Positions 56,143-64,000 of a DNA stretch of 64,000 bases are shown one piece after another. The notes under the pieces are model-generated. The model had not been told where the DNA came from and did not search any database. It was given only the letters and a program-made list of their open reading frames with translations. The DNA lies in contig QLII01000001.1 in assembly GCA_003259005.1 (NCBI GenBank), forward strand, positions 7,617,001-7,681,000. Reading direction: 5' to 3'. The position numbers were made by a program, and so were the translations under genes. How positions within the stretch are numbered: the stretch's first letter is position 1; each line of letters opens with the position of its first letter. This DNA is from Spirosoma telluris (GTDB lineage: Bacteria; Bacteroidota; Bacteroidia; Cytophagales; Spirosomataceae).

Positions 56143-57414
56143 ATGAAACAGCGCCTATCTTTTCTGCTGCTATTGCTGGCAATTATTGGCCAGGCCACGC
56201 CAAGTCTGGCTAATTACGTCCTGATTCCGATGGATGATCGGCAAACAAACCATCTGAAAGCCTATGGGATTGCCTACAAAGTCCTCAAAGACGACCAGGA
56301 TGTTGACTGGCTATTAAACTACCGGGGTGGCAGTTTTATGATAAAACATACGGCTTCTGTTGAAACCGAATGCCGGGTTCGGGGTGTGTCGTTCGATGCG
56401 ATCTCCGATGCGCAGGCTGCATCCATTCGTCAGCAACTGGCCGATCCCGACCTGAATATGAATGTGGTGACACTCCAGAAAGCGGCCAAAATCATTGTGT
56501 ATTCACCCATTAAGGTCAGCCCGGCCGAGTTTGAGAATACAGATGCCGTATTACTGGTACTCACCTATGCCGAAATTCCGTATGAGGTAGTTTATGATGA
56601 AGAAATTCTGAAGGGAGACCTGGCCAAGTTCGACTGGTTACACTTGCACCACGAGGATTTTACGGGGCAATATGGCCGGAATATGCATCGTCAGTCATTG
56701 GCCGATATCAAAGCGCAGGAAGACATCGCCCGGAAATATGGCTACGGAAAGGTATCACAGATGAAGCTAGCGGTGGCCAAAGCCATTAAGGCGTTTTGCG
56801 CGGGTGGAGGTTATCTGTTTGCCATGTGTTCCGCTGCCGAAACGCTGGATATTGCACTGGCTGCCGATGGCGTCGATATTGTAGGCAGTAGCTACGACGG
56901 GGATGGCATGGACCCCGATGCCCAGGAAAAACTCGATTTCACCAAAACATTCGCTTTTGGAAACTTTACGCTCGAATCGGACAATGGCTACCGGGGTTTT
57001 TCGACTTTTTCGGACATCAACTCGGCCGGAGGGCGTGGCTTCGATCAGCCGCAGGGGTTTTTTGAGTTGTTTAACTTCTCGGCCAAGTGGGACGTCATTC
57101 CAGCCATGCTGACCCAGAATCATGAGTCCATTATCAAGGAGTTTTTTGGCCAGACAACGGCGTTCCGGAAAGGAGCCGTCAAGCCAAGCAGTCTGGTCAT
57201 GGGCGAAAGTAAATCCTCAGATCGCTACCTCTACGGTGAAGTAGGCCGGGGCCAGTGGACATTTTACGGTGGCCATGACCCCGAGGGCCTGCGCGGTGGG
57301 GGTGGTTTCCGAAATCCAACCGACCTGAACCTGCACCCGCATTCACCCGGCTACCGACTTATTTTGAACAATGTACTGTTTCCATCGGCCCGGAAGAAGA
57401 AGCGAAAGACGTAG
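56143..57414 (+). CDS. Conserved secreted protein, amidotransferase-like fold (function unknown)
   Basis: 423 residues. Signal peptide (SFLLLLLAIIGQATPSLA). The mature part begins NYVLIPMDDRQTNHLKAYGIAYKVLKDDQDVDWLLNYRGGSFMI. A middle region reads DAVLLVLTYAEIPYEVVYDEEILKGDLAKFDWLHLHHEDFTGQYG, then AFCAGGGYLFAMCSAAETLDIALAADGVDIVG, in which the GGGYLFAMCSAAE stretch resembles a class I glutamine-amidotransferase/ThuA-like nucleophile elbow (Cys in AMCSA). The final part has RGQWTFYGGHDPEGLRGGGGF. I recall such Bacteroidota proteins carrying the label asparagine synthetase B, but I do not see asparagine-synthetase chemistry here. It is probably periplasmic. Role unknown. Confidence 0.6.
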   Translation: MKQRLSFLLLLLAIIGQATPSLANYVLIPMDDRQTNHLKAYGIAYKVLKDDQDVDWLLNYRGGSFMIKHTASVETECRVRGVSFDAISDAQAASIRQQLADPDLNMNVVTLQKAAKIIVYSPIKVSPAEFENTDAVLLVLTYAEIPYEVVYDEEILKGDLAKFDWLHLHHEDFTGQYGRNMHRQSLADIKAQEDIARKYGYGKVSQMKLAVAKAIKAFCAGGGYLFAMCSAAETLDIALAADGVDIVGSSYDGDGMDPDAQEKLDFTKTFAFGNFTLESDNGYRGFSTFSDINSAGGRGFDQPQGFFELFNFSAKWDVIPAMLTQNHESIIKEFFGQTTAFRKGAVKPSSLVMGESKSSDRYLYGEVGRGQWTFYGGHDPEGLRGGGGFRNPTDLNLHPHSPGYRLILNNVLFPSARKKKRKT

Positions 57415-57442
57415 GAGGTAGCATGACGAAAAAGGGTATAAA

Positions 57443-58438
57443 TCAACGCACAATCGGTGTGCTGTTATTCAGTCGCTTCATCTTTAGCATATCGGTTCCA
57501 GCCTGATAGCCCTGAACAATCATCTTGCTGATGTCCTCGGAAGAGAATTTCATCAGGTTCAGAGAAAGAGGCTCTGTTGGTCGAATAATGGTTAGATTTA
57601 GACTTCGATCATGAAGCTTTTCGCGTTCGGCGTAGCGTTCTGCCCAGGCAATGTCGTTGTTAACTAATTGATTGACGGTGATGTCTTTTACCCGATCCAT
57701 CAAGTTCAACAGGTTGCGGTAATTGAATTTCTCGTTGTAGATTTTCTTCGCATGGCAGGCAATACACGCAATGTCGGTTGCTCCATCTTCGATTGCCACT
57801 CGTAAGGGAGCCACCTCACGGAGTCCGCCATCCAGAAACGCCCGACGATGATCACCGCCAATTTGAACGGCGGGCATCAGAAACGGTAGTGAACTGCTCG
57901 CATACACGTAGTCCAGAAAATGGGGATCGTGAACATCGGCATAGCACATATCGCCTTCAATAATGTCAACTGCTCCCACTTTCAGGGTTACGGGGCCAGT
58001 TTTAATAGCTTCCAGATCAATATGGCTGCGAATAAGTTCCTGAATGGGTGAATTGTCTAACAACCCATCAAACCGACTCATGATCGTATTATAGCCCATC
58101 CGGAACCGAGACCGGATAACGGCCACATCGCTGGGTTTCGTAATATTCCGAATCCAGAATTCAATTAAATATTTGCCTACTTTTGTCCAGTCAACCTGCC
58201 CCGTTTCGGCTTGCTGACGAGCCGCTTCATTCGCAATAAAGGTAGCATTAAGGCTTCCAACTGAAATGCCATACAGTTTGCTGGGAACGAAGCCCGATTC
58301 AAAAAGTGCCATAACGGCCCCAACCTGAAAGGCACCTTTTAACGAGCCTCCACCTAATACAAGGGCGTGAACAGATGAATTTGTTTTGGGCTGACTGGCG
58401 GCTACTTTAGGAACGGGCGGAGTTGGATTATTAATCAT
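57443..58438 (-). CDS. Patatin-like phospholipase
   Basis: 331 residues. The patatin core carries the oxyanion motif HALVLGGGSLKGAFQVGAVMALFE, the nucleophile elbow GISVGSLNATFIANE (Ser of G-x-S-x-G) and the catalytic Asp in RAFLDGGLREVAPLR (D-G-G). No signal peptide is visible, so it is cytoplasmic or peripheral on the membrane. It hydrolyses acyl ester bonds of lipids. Several basic stretches near the end (NYRNLLNLMDRVKDITV) may contact membranes. It is transcribed divergently from the polyprenyl synthase, with a palindrome between. Confidence 0.87.
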   Translation of the reverse strand: MINNPTPPVPKVAASQPKTNSSVHALVLGGGSLKGAFQVGAVMALFESGFVPSKLYGISVGSLNATFIANEAARQQAETGQVDWTKVGKYLIEFWIRNITKPSDVAVIRSRFRMGYNTIMSRFDGLLDNSPIQELIRSHIDLEAIKTGPVTLKVGAVDIIEGDMCYADVHDPHFLDYVYASSSLPFLMPAVQIGGDHRRAFLDGGLREVAPLRVAIEDGATDIACIACHAKKIYNEKFNYRNLLNLMDRVKDITVNQLVNNDIAWAERYAEREKLHDRSLNLTIIRPTEPLSLNLMKFSSEDISKMIVQGYQAGTDMLKMKRLNNSTPIVR

Positions 58439-58599
58439 ACGGAACGGCAGTAGTGACGTTAACGACTTACCTGAGCGGTAAGTTGGACGTTTTCAAGTAA
58501 TAAACAAAACGAATTGATGTTCGGATAGTTATGAAAAGGTTGTCCGGTTTTCTAAGCGGCTTTTTCGGCGTCTGCTCTTTCCTTACTATAATTGCCAAA

Positions 58600-58682
58600 G
58601 AATAGTCACTAACCGTTAGTCAATAGTCGTCGGAAACCGTTACTCACTCTCGACTATTACCTAACGATTTTCGACTGACTCC
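58600..58682. repeat. Imperfect palindrome with AGTCxnTAGTC words in a divergent interval
   Basis: AATAGTCACTAACCGTTAGTCAATAGTCG and its near complement (CGACTATTACCTAACGATTTTCGACTGACT) pair imperfectly. It ends 8 bases before the polyprenyl synthase start. Confidence 0.65.
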
Positions 58683-58689
58683 CCATATA

Positions 58690-59663
58690 ATGTCTCTTAC
58701 CGTCGCGGATATACAGGCTCCTATTGCTGTCGAAATGGAATTGTTCGAACAGAAGTTTCGGGGGTTGATGAAGAGTGACGTCATGCTACTCGACCAGATT
58801 ACGAAGTACATTGTGAAGCGGAAAGGAAAGCAGCTCCGCCCAATGTTTGTGTTTCTAATGGCCGGTGTATGCGGGCAAATTAACGAATCGACTTACCGGG
58901 GGCATCACTTATTGAGTTGTGTCACACCGCTTCCCTTGTTCATGACGATGTGGTCGACGAGTCTAACTATCGACGTGGTTTTTTTTCGATTAATGCCCTC
59001 TGGAAAAATAAAGTAGCTGTACTGGTTGGCGATTATCTATTAACACGTGGCTTGTTTCTGGCCGTTGATAATAATGATCACGATCTGCTTCGAATCGTTA
59101 CAATGGCTGTTCGCGAACTGAGTGAGGGAGAGTTGCTACAAATTGAAAAAGCCCGGCGTTTAGACATTACCGAAGCGGTTTACTACGAGATTATCCGCCA
59201 AAAAACGGCCTCACTTATTGCTGCCTGTTGTGCTGTCGGCGCACAGTCGGTGGGGGTTGATAAAGAATTGGTGGAAAAGGCCCGGTTCTTTGGTGAAAAA
59301 GTAGGTATCGCCTTTCAGATAAAAGATGACCTGTTTGACTATGGGACTGCCGAAGTGGGAAAGCCATTAGGCATCGACATCAAAGAGAAAAAAATGACCC
59401 TACCGCTTATTTATGCGCTGAATAAAGCGGGCTTTCTGGAGAAACGACGCATAATCAACATTATCAAGAACGAAAGCGAAAAGCCCAAGAAGGTTAATGA
59501 AGTCATTGCCTTCGTGAAGAATTCAGGCGGAATTGAGTATGCAACCCAGGCCATGAATCAATACGTTGCCGAAGCTCAGGCGCTCTTAAACGCTTTCCCC
59601 GATTCACGCTATCGGCAATCATTACACCAACTCGTGCAGTATACTATTGACCGAAGCAAATAA
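58690..59663 (+). CDS. Polyprenyl diphosphate synthase (one apparent frameshift)
   Basis: About 325 residues when repaired. The first aspartate-rich motif is LVHDDVVDESNYRRG, and the second is IKDDLFDYGTAEVGKPLGIDIKEKKMTLPLIYALNKAG, both intact, with RKGKQLRPMFVFLMAG before the first. The frame breaks at about 58898 (five G should be six), restoring YRGASLIELCHTASLVHDDVVDE. The enzyme condenses isopentenyl diphosphate onto an allylic primer, as needed for quinone side chains or cell-wall lipids. Chain length is not certain; the residues before the first motif (IELCHTASL) are in a size range often seen in longer-chain enzymes. Confidence 0.87.
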
Positions 59664-59664
59664 T

Positions 59665-59739
59665 AGTGAAGAGTGTAGAATGAAGAGTTAAGAATACATA
59701 TCTATTATATTCTTAACTCTTCATTCTACACTCTTCACT
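59665..59739. repeat. Perfect 32-bp-arm palindrome between convergent genes
   Basis: Arms 59665-59696 and 59708-59739 are exactly complementary around 11 bases. The words (GTGAAGAGTG, AATGAAGAGT) are related to those of the palindrome at 3393-3480. Confidence 0.92.
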
Positions 59740-60512
59740 TCTTTCTTCGTCTTCTCCCCAAATAACCGGTGGAAATCAGGGCTTTCTGTCTTCATCCACT
59801 TATCCCAGAACGTAAAATACAGGCCATAGTTGAACCGAAACTGCGTATGATGCAGGCTATGGTGGGTTGCCCCAATGAGCCATCGCCCGATCCAGTGCTG
59901 ATCAAAATTTCGGGGGTAAATTTCTGTATTCAAATGATTGACCGCACTTGACAAGGTCATAATCAATAAAATAAACCCGACGGCTGAAATATGGAGCGGT
60001 ATGACAAACGTTAGGGCCGGAATTACAATGGCTTGTAGGGTACTCTCAATTGGATGAAACGAGAAGGCTGTCCAGGCTGAGGTTGTAATACTGTCATGAT
60101 GGGTTCTATGGACTAATTTATACACACCCGGCCGGTGCATCCAGCGATGAAGCCAGTAATAGTACGTTTCGTGAATAAACAGGACGAGGATAATACTGAT
60201 GGGATACCACCAAAGTGGATAGGCACGCAGATTAGCATAGATTCGAGTATGCCCCGCTTGAAAGGCAAGAATTACGCCCATGGCAATGGCTGTAAAGATA
60301 AGCGATGTCAGCACTGACCAGCCAATCTCACGCCAATCCTGACCCGGTTTGCGGGGGCGCGTCTGCACGGCCCGATGGGCAAACTGGTTTTTCATCGACA
60401 CTTTAAATAACCACCAGAACGCCAGCGAAAATAATACATACCGCCCAAAAATAGCGATGAAAAACAGCAAGGCTGTCAGCCAGAACGTAGCAGGGCCGGA
60501 AATCTGAATCAT
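59721..60512 (-). CDS. Sterol desaturase / fatty acid hydroxylase family protein
   Basis: 263 residues with about four membrane segments (TFWLTALLFFIAIFGRYVLFSLAFWWLF, VLTSLIFTAIAMGVILAF, ISIILVLFIHETYYYW, IVIPALTFVIPLHISAVGFILLIM). The three histidine boxes are HETYYYWLHRWMH, HRTHHDS and HSLHHTQFRFNYG, with HLNTEIYP before the last, so the di-iron centre should be complete. It oxidises or desaturates a lipid or carotenoid at the inner membrane. The substrate is unclear. Its stop lies inside the 32-bp-arm palindrome: the right arm (59708-59739) covers the last codons, so arm and gene end overlap. Confidence 0.87.
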   Translation of the reverse strand: MIQISGPATFWLTALLFFIAIFGRYVLFSLAFWWLFKVSMKNQFAHRAVQTRPRKPGQDWREIGWSVLTSLIFTAIAMGVILAFQAGHTRIYANLRAYPLWWYPISIILVLFIHETYYYWLHRWMHRPGVYKLVHRTHHDSITTSAWTAFSFHPIESTLQAIVIPALTFVIPLHISAVGFILLIMTLSSAVNHLNTEIYPRNFDQHWIGRWLIGATHHSLHHTQFRFNYGLYFTFWDKWMKTESPDFHRLFGEKTKKEVKSVE

Positions 60513-60696
60513 ATCAATAGGGCAAATTGCTTTGCCATTAACTCAACAGATTCAAAACCACAATGTTGAAAAAAAAGTCCCTTTTCGATAGAGGCAGGTC
60601 GATAAACTTCGGATTTGCCCGCTCTTAGCTTCATGTGCTCCTTTCGTTTGTTTGTACATTTGCCTGAAAGTTTCTCAACAACCAACGAACGACCTT

Positions 60697-62349
60697 ATGC
60701 GTCTGACTTCTTCTGTTTTGCTGTTGTCTTTGCTTACCTTAACAGCCTTCGCTCAACCTAAAAAAACAGCATTACCACCTCGTTCTCCATTAGCCAAGCC
60801 AAAGCTTGTCGTCGGCATTGTAATTGACCAAATGCGTTATGATTACCTCTATCGGTACTATGCCAAATTTGGTACTGGTGGTTTTCGGCGATTGATGGAC
60901 CAGGGGTTTAATGCCCGAAATAACCATTATCATTATGCCGCTACGTATACCGGCCCTGGTCATGCGGCTATTTATACGGGTTCTGCTCCGGCGCTTAACG
61001 GCATTGTTGGAAATGATTTTTACGAGCGAAATATTGGCCGGTTGTTATACTGTGCCGAGGATACCACAGTCAGTACCGTAGGTAATACAGGTACGGCAGG
61101 TAAAATGTCGCCCCGTAACCTGCTCGTTACAACAATTGGAGACCAGCTTAAACTCGCTACCGATGGTCGGGCTAAGGTTATAGGGATTGCCTTGAAAGAT
61201 CGAGGGGCTATTCTGCCAGCTGGTCATGCCGCCAATGCTGCCTATTGGTTCGACTCGAAAGATGGAAATTTTATTAGCAGCACGTTCTACCAAAAGGAGT
61301 TACCACAATGGGTACAGTCATTCAACGCGCAAAAGCTTCCCGAGAAGTTTATTAGCCAGAGATGGGAGCCTACACTTCCCATGAACCAATATACAGAAAG
61401 CACCGCCGACGATAAGACTTACGAAGCAACAATGCCGGGAGAGGCTAAAGCCGTTTTTCCGCACGAATTTGTTGTTCAAACGGGTAGTAGTAAATACGAA
61501 GTCCTACGGACCAGTCCTTACGGCGATCAGATTACCAAAGAGTTTGCGTTGGCTGCGCTGAAAGGTGAACAGTTAGGCCAACACGAAGTAACGGATATGC
61601 TTTGCCTTAGTTTTTCTTCGCCCGACTATATCGGTCATGCCTTTGGCACGCATGCCGTAGAAACCGAAGATAATTACATTCGACTTGACCGTCAGCTTGC
61701 GGATATTTTTGCGAACCTGGATGCTACAGTGGGAAAGGGAGAGTGGCTGGCATTCCTATCGGCAGATCACGGCGTAGTCGATGCGCCCGGTTTTTTACAG
61801 GAATATCGTATTCCGGCGGGCGTAAAAACTTACGGAGAAGTTGGGGAGACCGTAAAAGCTACGCTCGAAAAGGCGTATGGTCCAGGGCAGTGGATGTTGT
61901 CCTACATGAACCAGCAGGTTTATCTGAACCATGCTCTGTTAGTAGAGAAGAAGATTGCCATGCAGGATGTATACGAATTGCTGCGGGCTACCTTGCTTAA
62001 GCAGAAGGCCATTGTTAACGTGATTAATTTACACAATCTGGGTGCGGAAGCTCTGCCATTATTGCAGGAAAATCTGTTTCGGAATGTTTATCACCCGAAC
62101 CGGAGTGGTGATTTCTATGTAATGCAACCTCCAGGCTGGCTCGAAGGTCGTAATAAGGGCACTACACACGGCACTACCTATGCGTATGACACGCATGTAC
62201 CCTTTCTGCTCTACGGCTGGGGGGTTAAACCCGGTCAGACGCTGCGTCGGACTCATATTCATGATATTGCGCCAACTATAACGGCCCTACTTGGTCTGCT
62301 CGAACCCAATGGCTGCATCGGGAATCCGGTAGAGGAAGCGATGAAGTAG
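60697..62349 (+). CDS. PafA-type alkaline phosphatase / type I phosphodiesterase family
   Basis: About 550 residues from the ATG at 60697 (MRLTSSVLLLSLLTLTAFAQPKK, signal peptide). The metal site has VGIVIDQMRYDYLYRYYAKFGTGGFRRLMDQGFNARNNHYHYAATYTGPGHAAIYTGSAPALNGIVGNDF: the first Asp and the Thr of ATYTGPGH (nucleophile) are as in PafA. The second set includes SSPDYIGHAFGTHAVETEDNYIRLDRQLADIF and LSADHGVVDAPGF, then HGTTYAYDTHVPFLLYGWGVKPG. These give the D, T, D/H, DH and H ligands for two zinc ions. It releases phosphate from phosphate monoesters in the periplasm. The upstream frame to 60652 lacks a signal peptide. Confidence 0.9.
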   Translation: MRLTSSVLLLSLLTLTAFAQPKKTALPPRSPLAKPKLVVGIVIDQMRYDYLYRYYAKFGTGGFRRLMDQGFNARNNHYHYAATYTGPGHAAIYTGSAPALNGIVGNDFYERNIGRLLYCAEDTTVSTVGNTGTAGKMSPRNLLVTTIGDQLKLATDGRAKVIGIALKDRGAILPAGHAANAAYWFDSKDGNFISSTFYQKELPQWVQSFNAQKLPEKFISQRWEPTLPMNQYTESTADDKTYEATMPGEAKAVFPHEFVVQTGSSKYEVLRTSPYGDQITKEFALAALKGEQLGQHEVTDMLCLSFSSPDYIGHAFGTHAVETEDNYIRLDRQLADIFANLDATVGKGEWLAFLSADHGVVDAPGFLQEYRIPAGVKTYGEVGETVKATLEKAYGPGQWMLSYMNQQVYLNHALLVEKKIAMQDVYELLRATLLKQKAIVNVINLHNLGAEALPLLQENLFRNVYHPNRSGDFYVMQPPGWLEGRNKGTTHGTTYAYDTHVPFLLYGWGVKPGQTLRRTHIHDIAPTITALLGLLEPNGCIGNPVEEAMK

Positions 62350-62432
62350 TGTAGTGAGTGATTAGTGTAGTAGTGAAGTAAGTGAAGTCGACAAACTAAT
62401 TCCACTCACTTCACTACTTTCACTCACTATAC
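62348..62432. repeat. Imperfect palindrome of GTGTAGTGAGTG words
   Basis: Left AGTGTAGTGAGTGATTAGTG.. and right CCACTCACTTCACTACTTTC.. pair imperfectly. It starts at the stop of the phosphatase and overlaps the last codons of birA on the opposite strand. Confidence 0.75.
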
Positions 62433-63191
62433 CAAGAAACTCACTTCCTTAAAATTAAAATACCGTACCTGGCCGTCTGTAGCAATTACCAGACGGCCAT
62501 TTGTATCTATACCGATAATTGTGCCTCGAAACGTATTGCCTTCGGTTTCGAAGGTGTGTTCTTCCTGATAGCGATATAATATCTGTAAGTAGTTTATTTT
62601 TAAGACGTCGCGTTGGCCAGCCCGTAGTTGAAGATAACGCTGTTCGAGGGTTTCACAGAGACGACTGAGCAAGCCAGGTAGGTCATACGAATTTGGTATA
62701 GGAGCCTGTAGTTGTAGGGATGTGGCGGTAGCGTAGCCAAACTCCGTTTGATTTACGTTTAGGCCCATTCCCACAATGGACCACTCGATGGTGTAACCAT
62801 GTAGTATATTTTCTAGTAGAATTCCCCCCAATTTTTGATCACCCACGTAAATGTCATTTGGCCATTTGATGCGCAGCGTATCGCCGACGAGTGGTTGAAG
62901 CGCATCATAAATACCTAATGAAATGGCTATGTTAAGCCAGAATTGATCGGTCGCGGCTAAAAAAGAAGGTTTAAGAATCAGCGAAACGGTTAGATTTTGA
63001 CCAGTTTTTGCTTCCCATTGATTACCACGCTGTCCTCGTCCAGCCGTTTGATTGTCGGTTATGACAAGCATGCCTTCACTGGGGTCTGTTTGAGCAATCA
63101 AAGCAGACGCTTCGTCGTTAGTAGACTGACAGCTTGGCAGATATTGGATTATTTGTCCAAGAAAAAGCGTTTTGGGATAGATTTTGTACAA
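62427..63191 (-). CDS. birA: Biotin-[acetyl-CoA carboxylase] ligase
   Basis: 254 residues. The catalytic domain has LVITDNQTAGRGQRGNQWEAKTGQNLTVSLILKP (ATP/biotin loop GRGQRG), QPLVGDTLRIKWPNDIYVGDQKLGGILLENI (KWPND with the catalytic Lys, GGIL) and IVGMGLNVNQTEF. The C-terminal part is a small SH3-like fold (GTIIGIDTNGRLVIATDGQVRYFNFKEVSFLV). There is no N-terminal DNA-binding helix-turn-helix, so this is a pure ligase and not a regulator. It attaches biotin to the carboxyl carrier protein. Expression faces rsfS divergently with a 103-base gap. Confidence 0.92.
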   Translation of the reverse strand: MYKIYPKTLFLGQIIQYLPSCQSTNDEASALIAQTDPSEGMLVITDNQTAGRGQRGNQWEAKTGQNLTVSLILKPSFLAATDQFWLNIAISLGIYDALQPLVGDTLRIKWPNDIYVGDQKLGGILLENILHGYTIEWSIVGMGLNVNQTEFGYATATSLQLQAPIPNSYDLPGLLSRLCETLEQRYLQLRAGQRDVLKINYLQILYRYQEEHTFETEGNTFRGTIIGIDTNGRLVIATDGQVRYFNFKEVSFLV

Positions 63192-63294
63192 AATATTGTA
63201 TAGTTTAGTAGTAGAGCTAATGAATGGTGCGTCGGGCTGTATGTCCTGTAGGCAAAGTACCCGCTGATTAGTGTAGCAATGTTAAACCGAAAGC

Positions 63295-63690
63295 ATGAGA
63301 ATTAACAACAATAAAGACTTTACCGCCGAGCAAATACGTGATTTCGTTGTTCGTGGAATGCAGGAGAAAAAAGGACATGACATCGTCGTAATGGACTTAC
63401 GCAACGTTAAAAACGCCATCTGTGATTACTTTGTCATTTGTTCGGGTAACTCCGACACACAGATTGACGCCATCTCAACGTCTATTGAAGAAGAAGTTTA
63501 TAAGGCTAGCAAGCAAGATCCCTGGCATAAAGAAGGTAAACTAAACCGAGAGTGGATTCTGCTGGATTATGTTGATGTCGTAGCACACGTGTTTAAAAAA
63601 GAGCGACGATCTTTCTACGACCTTGAGCAACTTTGGGGCGATGCTGAAATTCATTTAATTGAAGCGAATGAATTGACAGTAGCTTCTTAA
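63295..63690 (+). CDS. rsfS: Ribosome silencing factor RsfS
   Basis: 131 residues. The RsfS/YbeB core is HDIVVMDLRNVKNAICDYFVICSGNSDTQIDAISTSIEEEV and REWILLDYVDVVAHVFKKERRSFYDLEQLWGDAEIHLIE. It binds L14 of the large ribosomal subunit and blocks subunit joining under starvation. It is followed by the start of ftsH, a known Bacteroidota arrangement. Start chosen at the ATG at 63295, giving normal family length. Confidence 0.92.
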   Translation: MRINNNKDFTAEQIRDFVVRGMQEKKGHDIVVMDLRNVKNAICDYFVICSGNSDTQIDAISTSIEEEVYKASKQDPWHKEGKLNREWILLDYVDVVAHVFKKERRSFYDLEQLWGDAEIHLIEANELTVAS

Positions 63691-63909
63691 AAATTCGTTA
63701 ATTAGCTGAAAGGTATGGATCAAGGAGTCGTTTTCACCCATAGCATACCTAACTACTTAATTAATATTTTTAATGTATGCTAAATTAATCAGGCTCATTT
63801 TGGGCCGTTTATAGGACTGATTTACCGTCTGTCCTAACCGTTTGGCAGAAGAAACATTCAACTGCAAAACAGTGTTACTTGTTGAAATCCGTTTGTATAA
63901 CCTGAAGAA

Positions 63910-64000
63910 ATGGCAGAAAATAATAGAAATCCGTTAGTACCTCGTGGAGGGCCTCGTAAGCCTAACTTTCAGGGTTGGATTGTTGCGTTGCTGATTGCCG
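63910..64000 (+). CDS. ftsH: FtsH metalloprotease, start only (runs off the window)
   Basis: The first 30 residues, MAENNRNPLVPRGGPRKPNFQGWIVALLIA, show the Bacteroidota FtsH opening: a Asn/Pro/Arg-rich cytosolic tail then the first membrane helix. The AAA and zinc protease parts lie beyond 64000. The gap after rsfS is 219 bases and holds no other gene; a TTTGTATAA-like box sits about 20 bases before the start. Confidence 0.8.
   Translation, partial: MAENNRNPLVPRGGPRKPNFQGWIVALLIA

Overview
The window is chromosomal DNA of a Bacteroidota bacterium, most like the Cytophagales (Spirosoma-type relatives). This rests on a SusC/SusD outer-membrane pair, a LytS-type sensor kinase with a LytTR regulator, many SPII lipoproteins and TAnnTTTG -7 promoter boxes without strong Shine-Dalgarno sites. 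The rsfS-ftsH neighbourhood and the types of peptidases and lipases fit too. I judged all of this from protein and DNA motifs by eye; no database was searched.

Layout. 1-8.8 kb: radC (cut by the window edge), rpsT, a Dabb protein, a zinc phospholipase C-like protein, a sugar isomerase-like protein, rlmI, the E2 subunit of pyruvate dehydrogenase, thioredoxin and a PKD/beta-helix lipoprotein. 9-17 kb: LytS/LytTR pair, a small Cys-rich protein, an AT-rich island, then susC-susD. 17-26 kb, all on the minus strand: dnaE, a lipoprotein, an FAD oxidoreductase and the TldE/TldD protease pair. 26.4-28.7 kb: accessory patch with a PD-(D/E)XK nuclease gene split by a 603-bp IS200/IS605 element and a broken kinase-like gene. 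28.8-41.7 kb: lipoproteins, a thioesterase, a fasciclin protein, polA, a serine hydrolase, an MFS exporter, an SPFH protein and a universal stress protein. 41.8-46.5 kb: a five-gene minus-strand cluster facing a MocR regulator. 46.5-49.1 kb: Uma2 protein and a split Ada-type alkylation-repair cluster. 49-64 kb: YtxH-like protein, katG, lysoplasmalogenase, M1 aminopeptidase, a conserved secreted protein, patatin, polyprenyl synthase, fatty acid hydroxylase, PafA-like phosphatase, birA, rsfS and the start of ftsH.

Two window-wide patterns stand out. First, fifteen reading-frame breaks in otherwise well-conserved genes (polA twice, M1 peptidase three times, susC twice, katG, tldD and others) are each repaired by adding one base, almost always to a G/C run. 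I read this as a base-calling artefact, so I annotate these genes as whole. Second, about twenty intergenic regions carry long near-perfect palindromes (arms 16-40 bp). Their arms differ from place to place but are built from short repeated words. They sit between convergent, co-directional and divergent genes alike, so simple termination does not explain them. They are the best candidate here for an undescribed element system.

How genes work together: SusC/SusD import a glycan or similar ligand. TldD/TldE form a peptide-processing protease. The Ada-like regulator/methyltransferase, a 2OG-Fe(II) oxygenase and a free Ada zinc domain look like one alkylation-response unit. The MocR regulator probably controls the divergent PNPOx-GNAT-LysE-PaiB-OsmC cluster.
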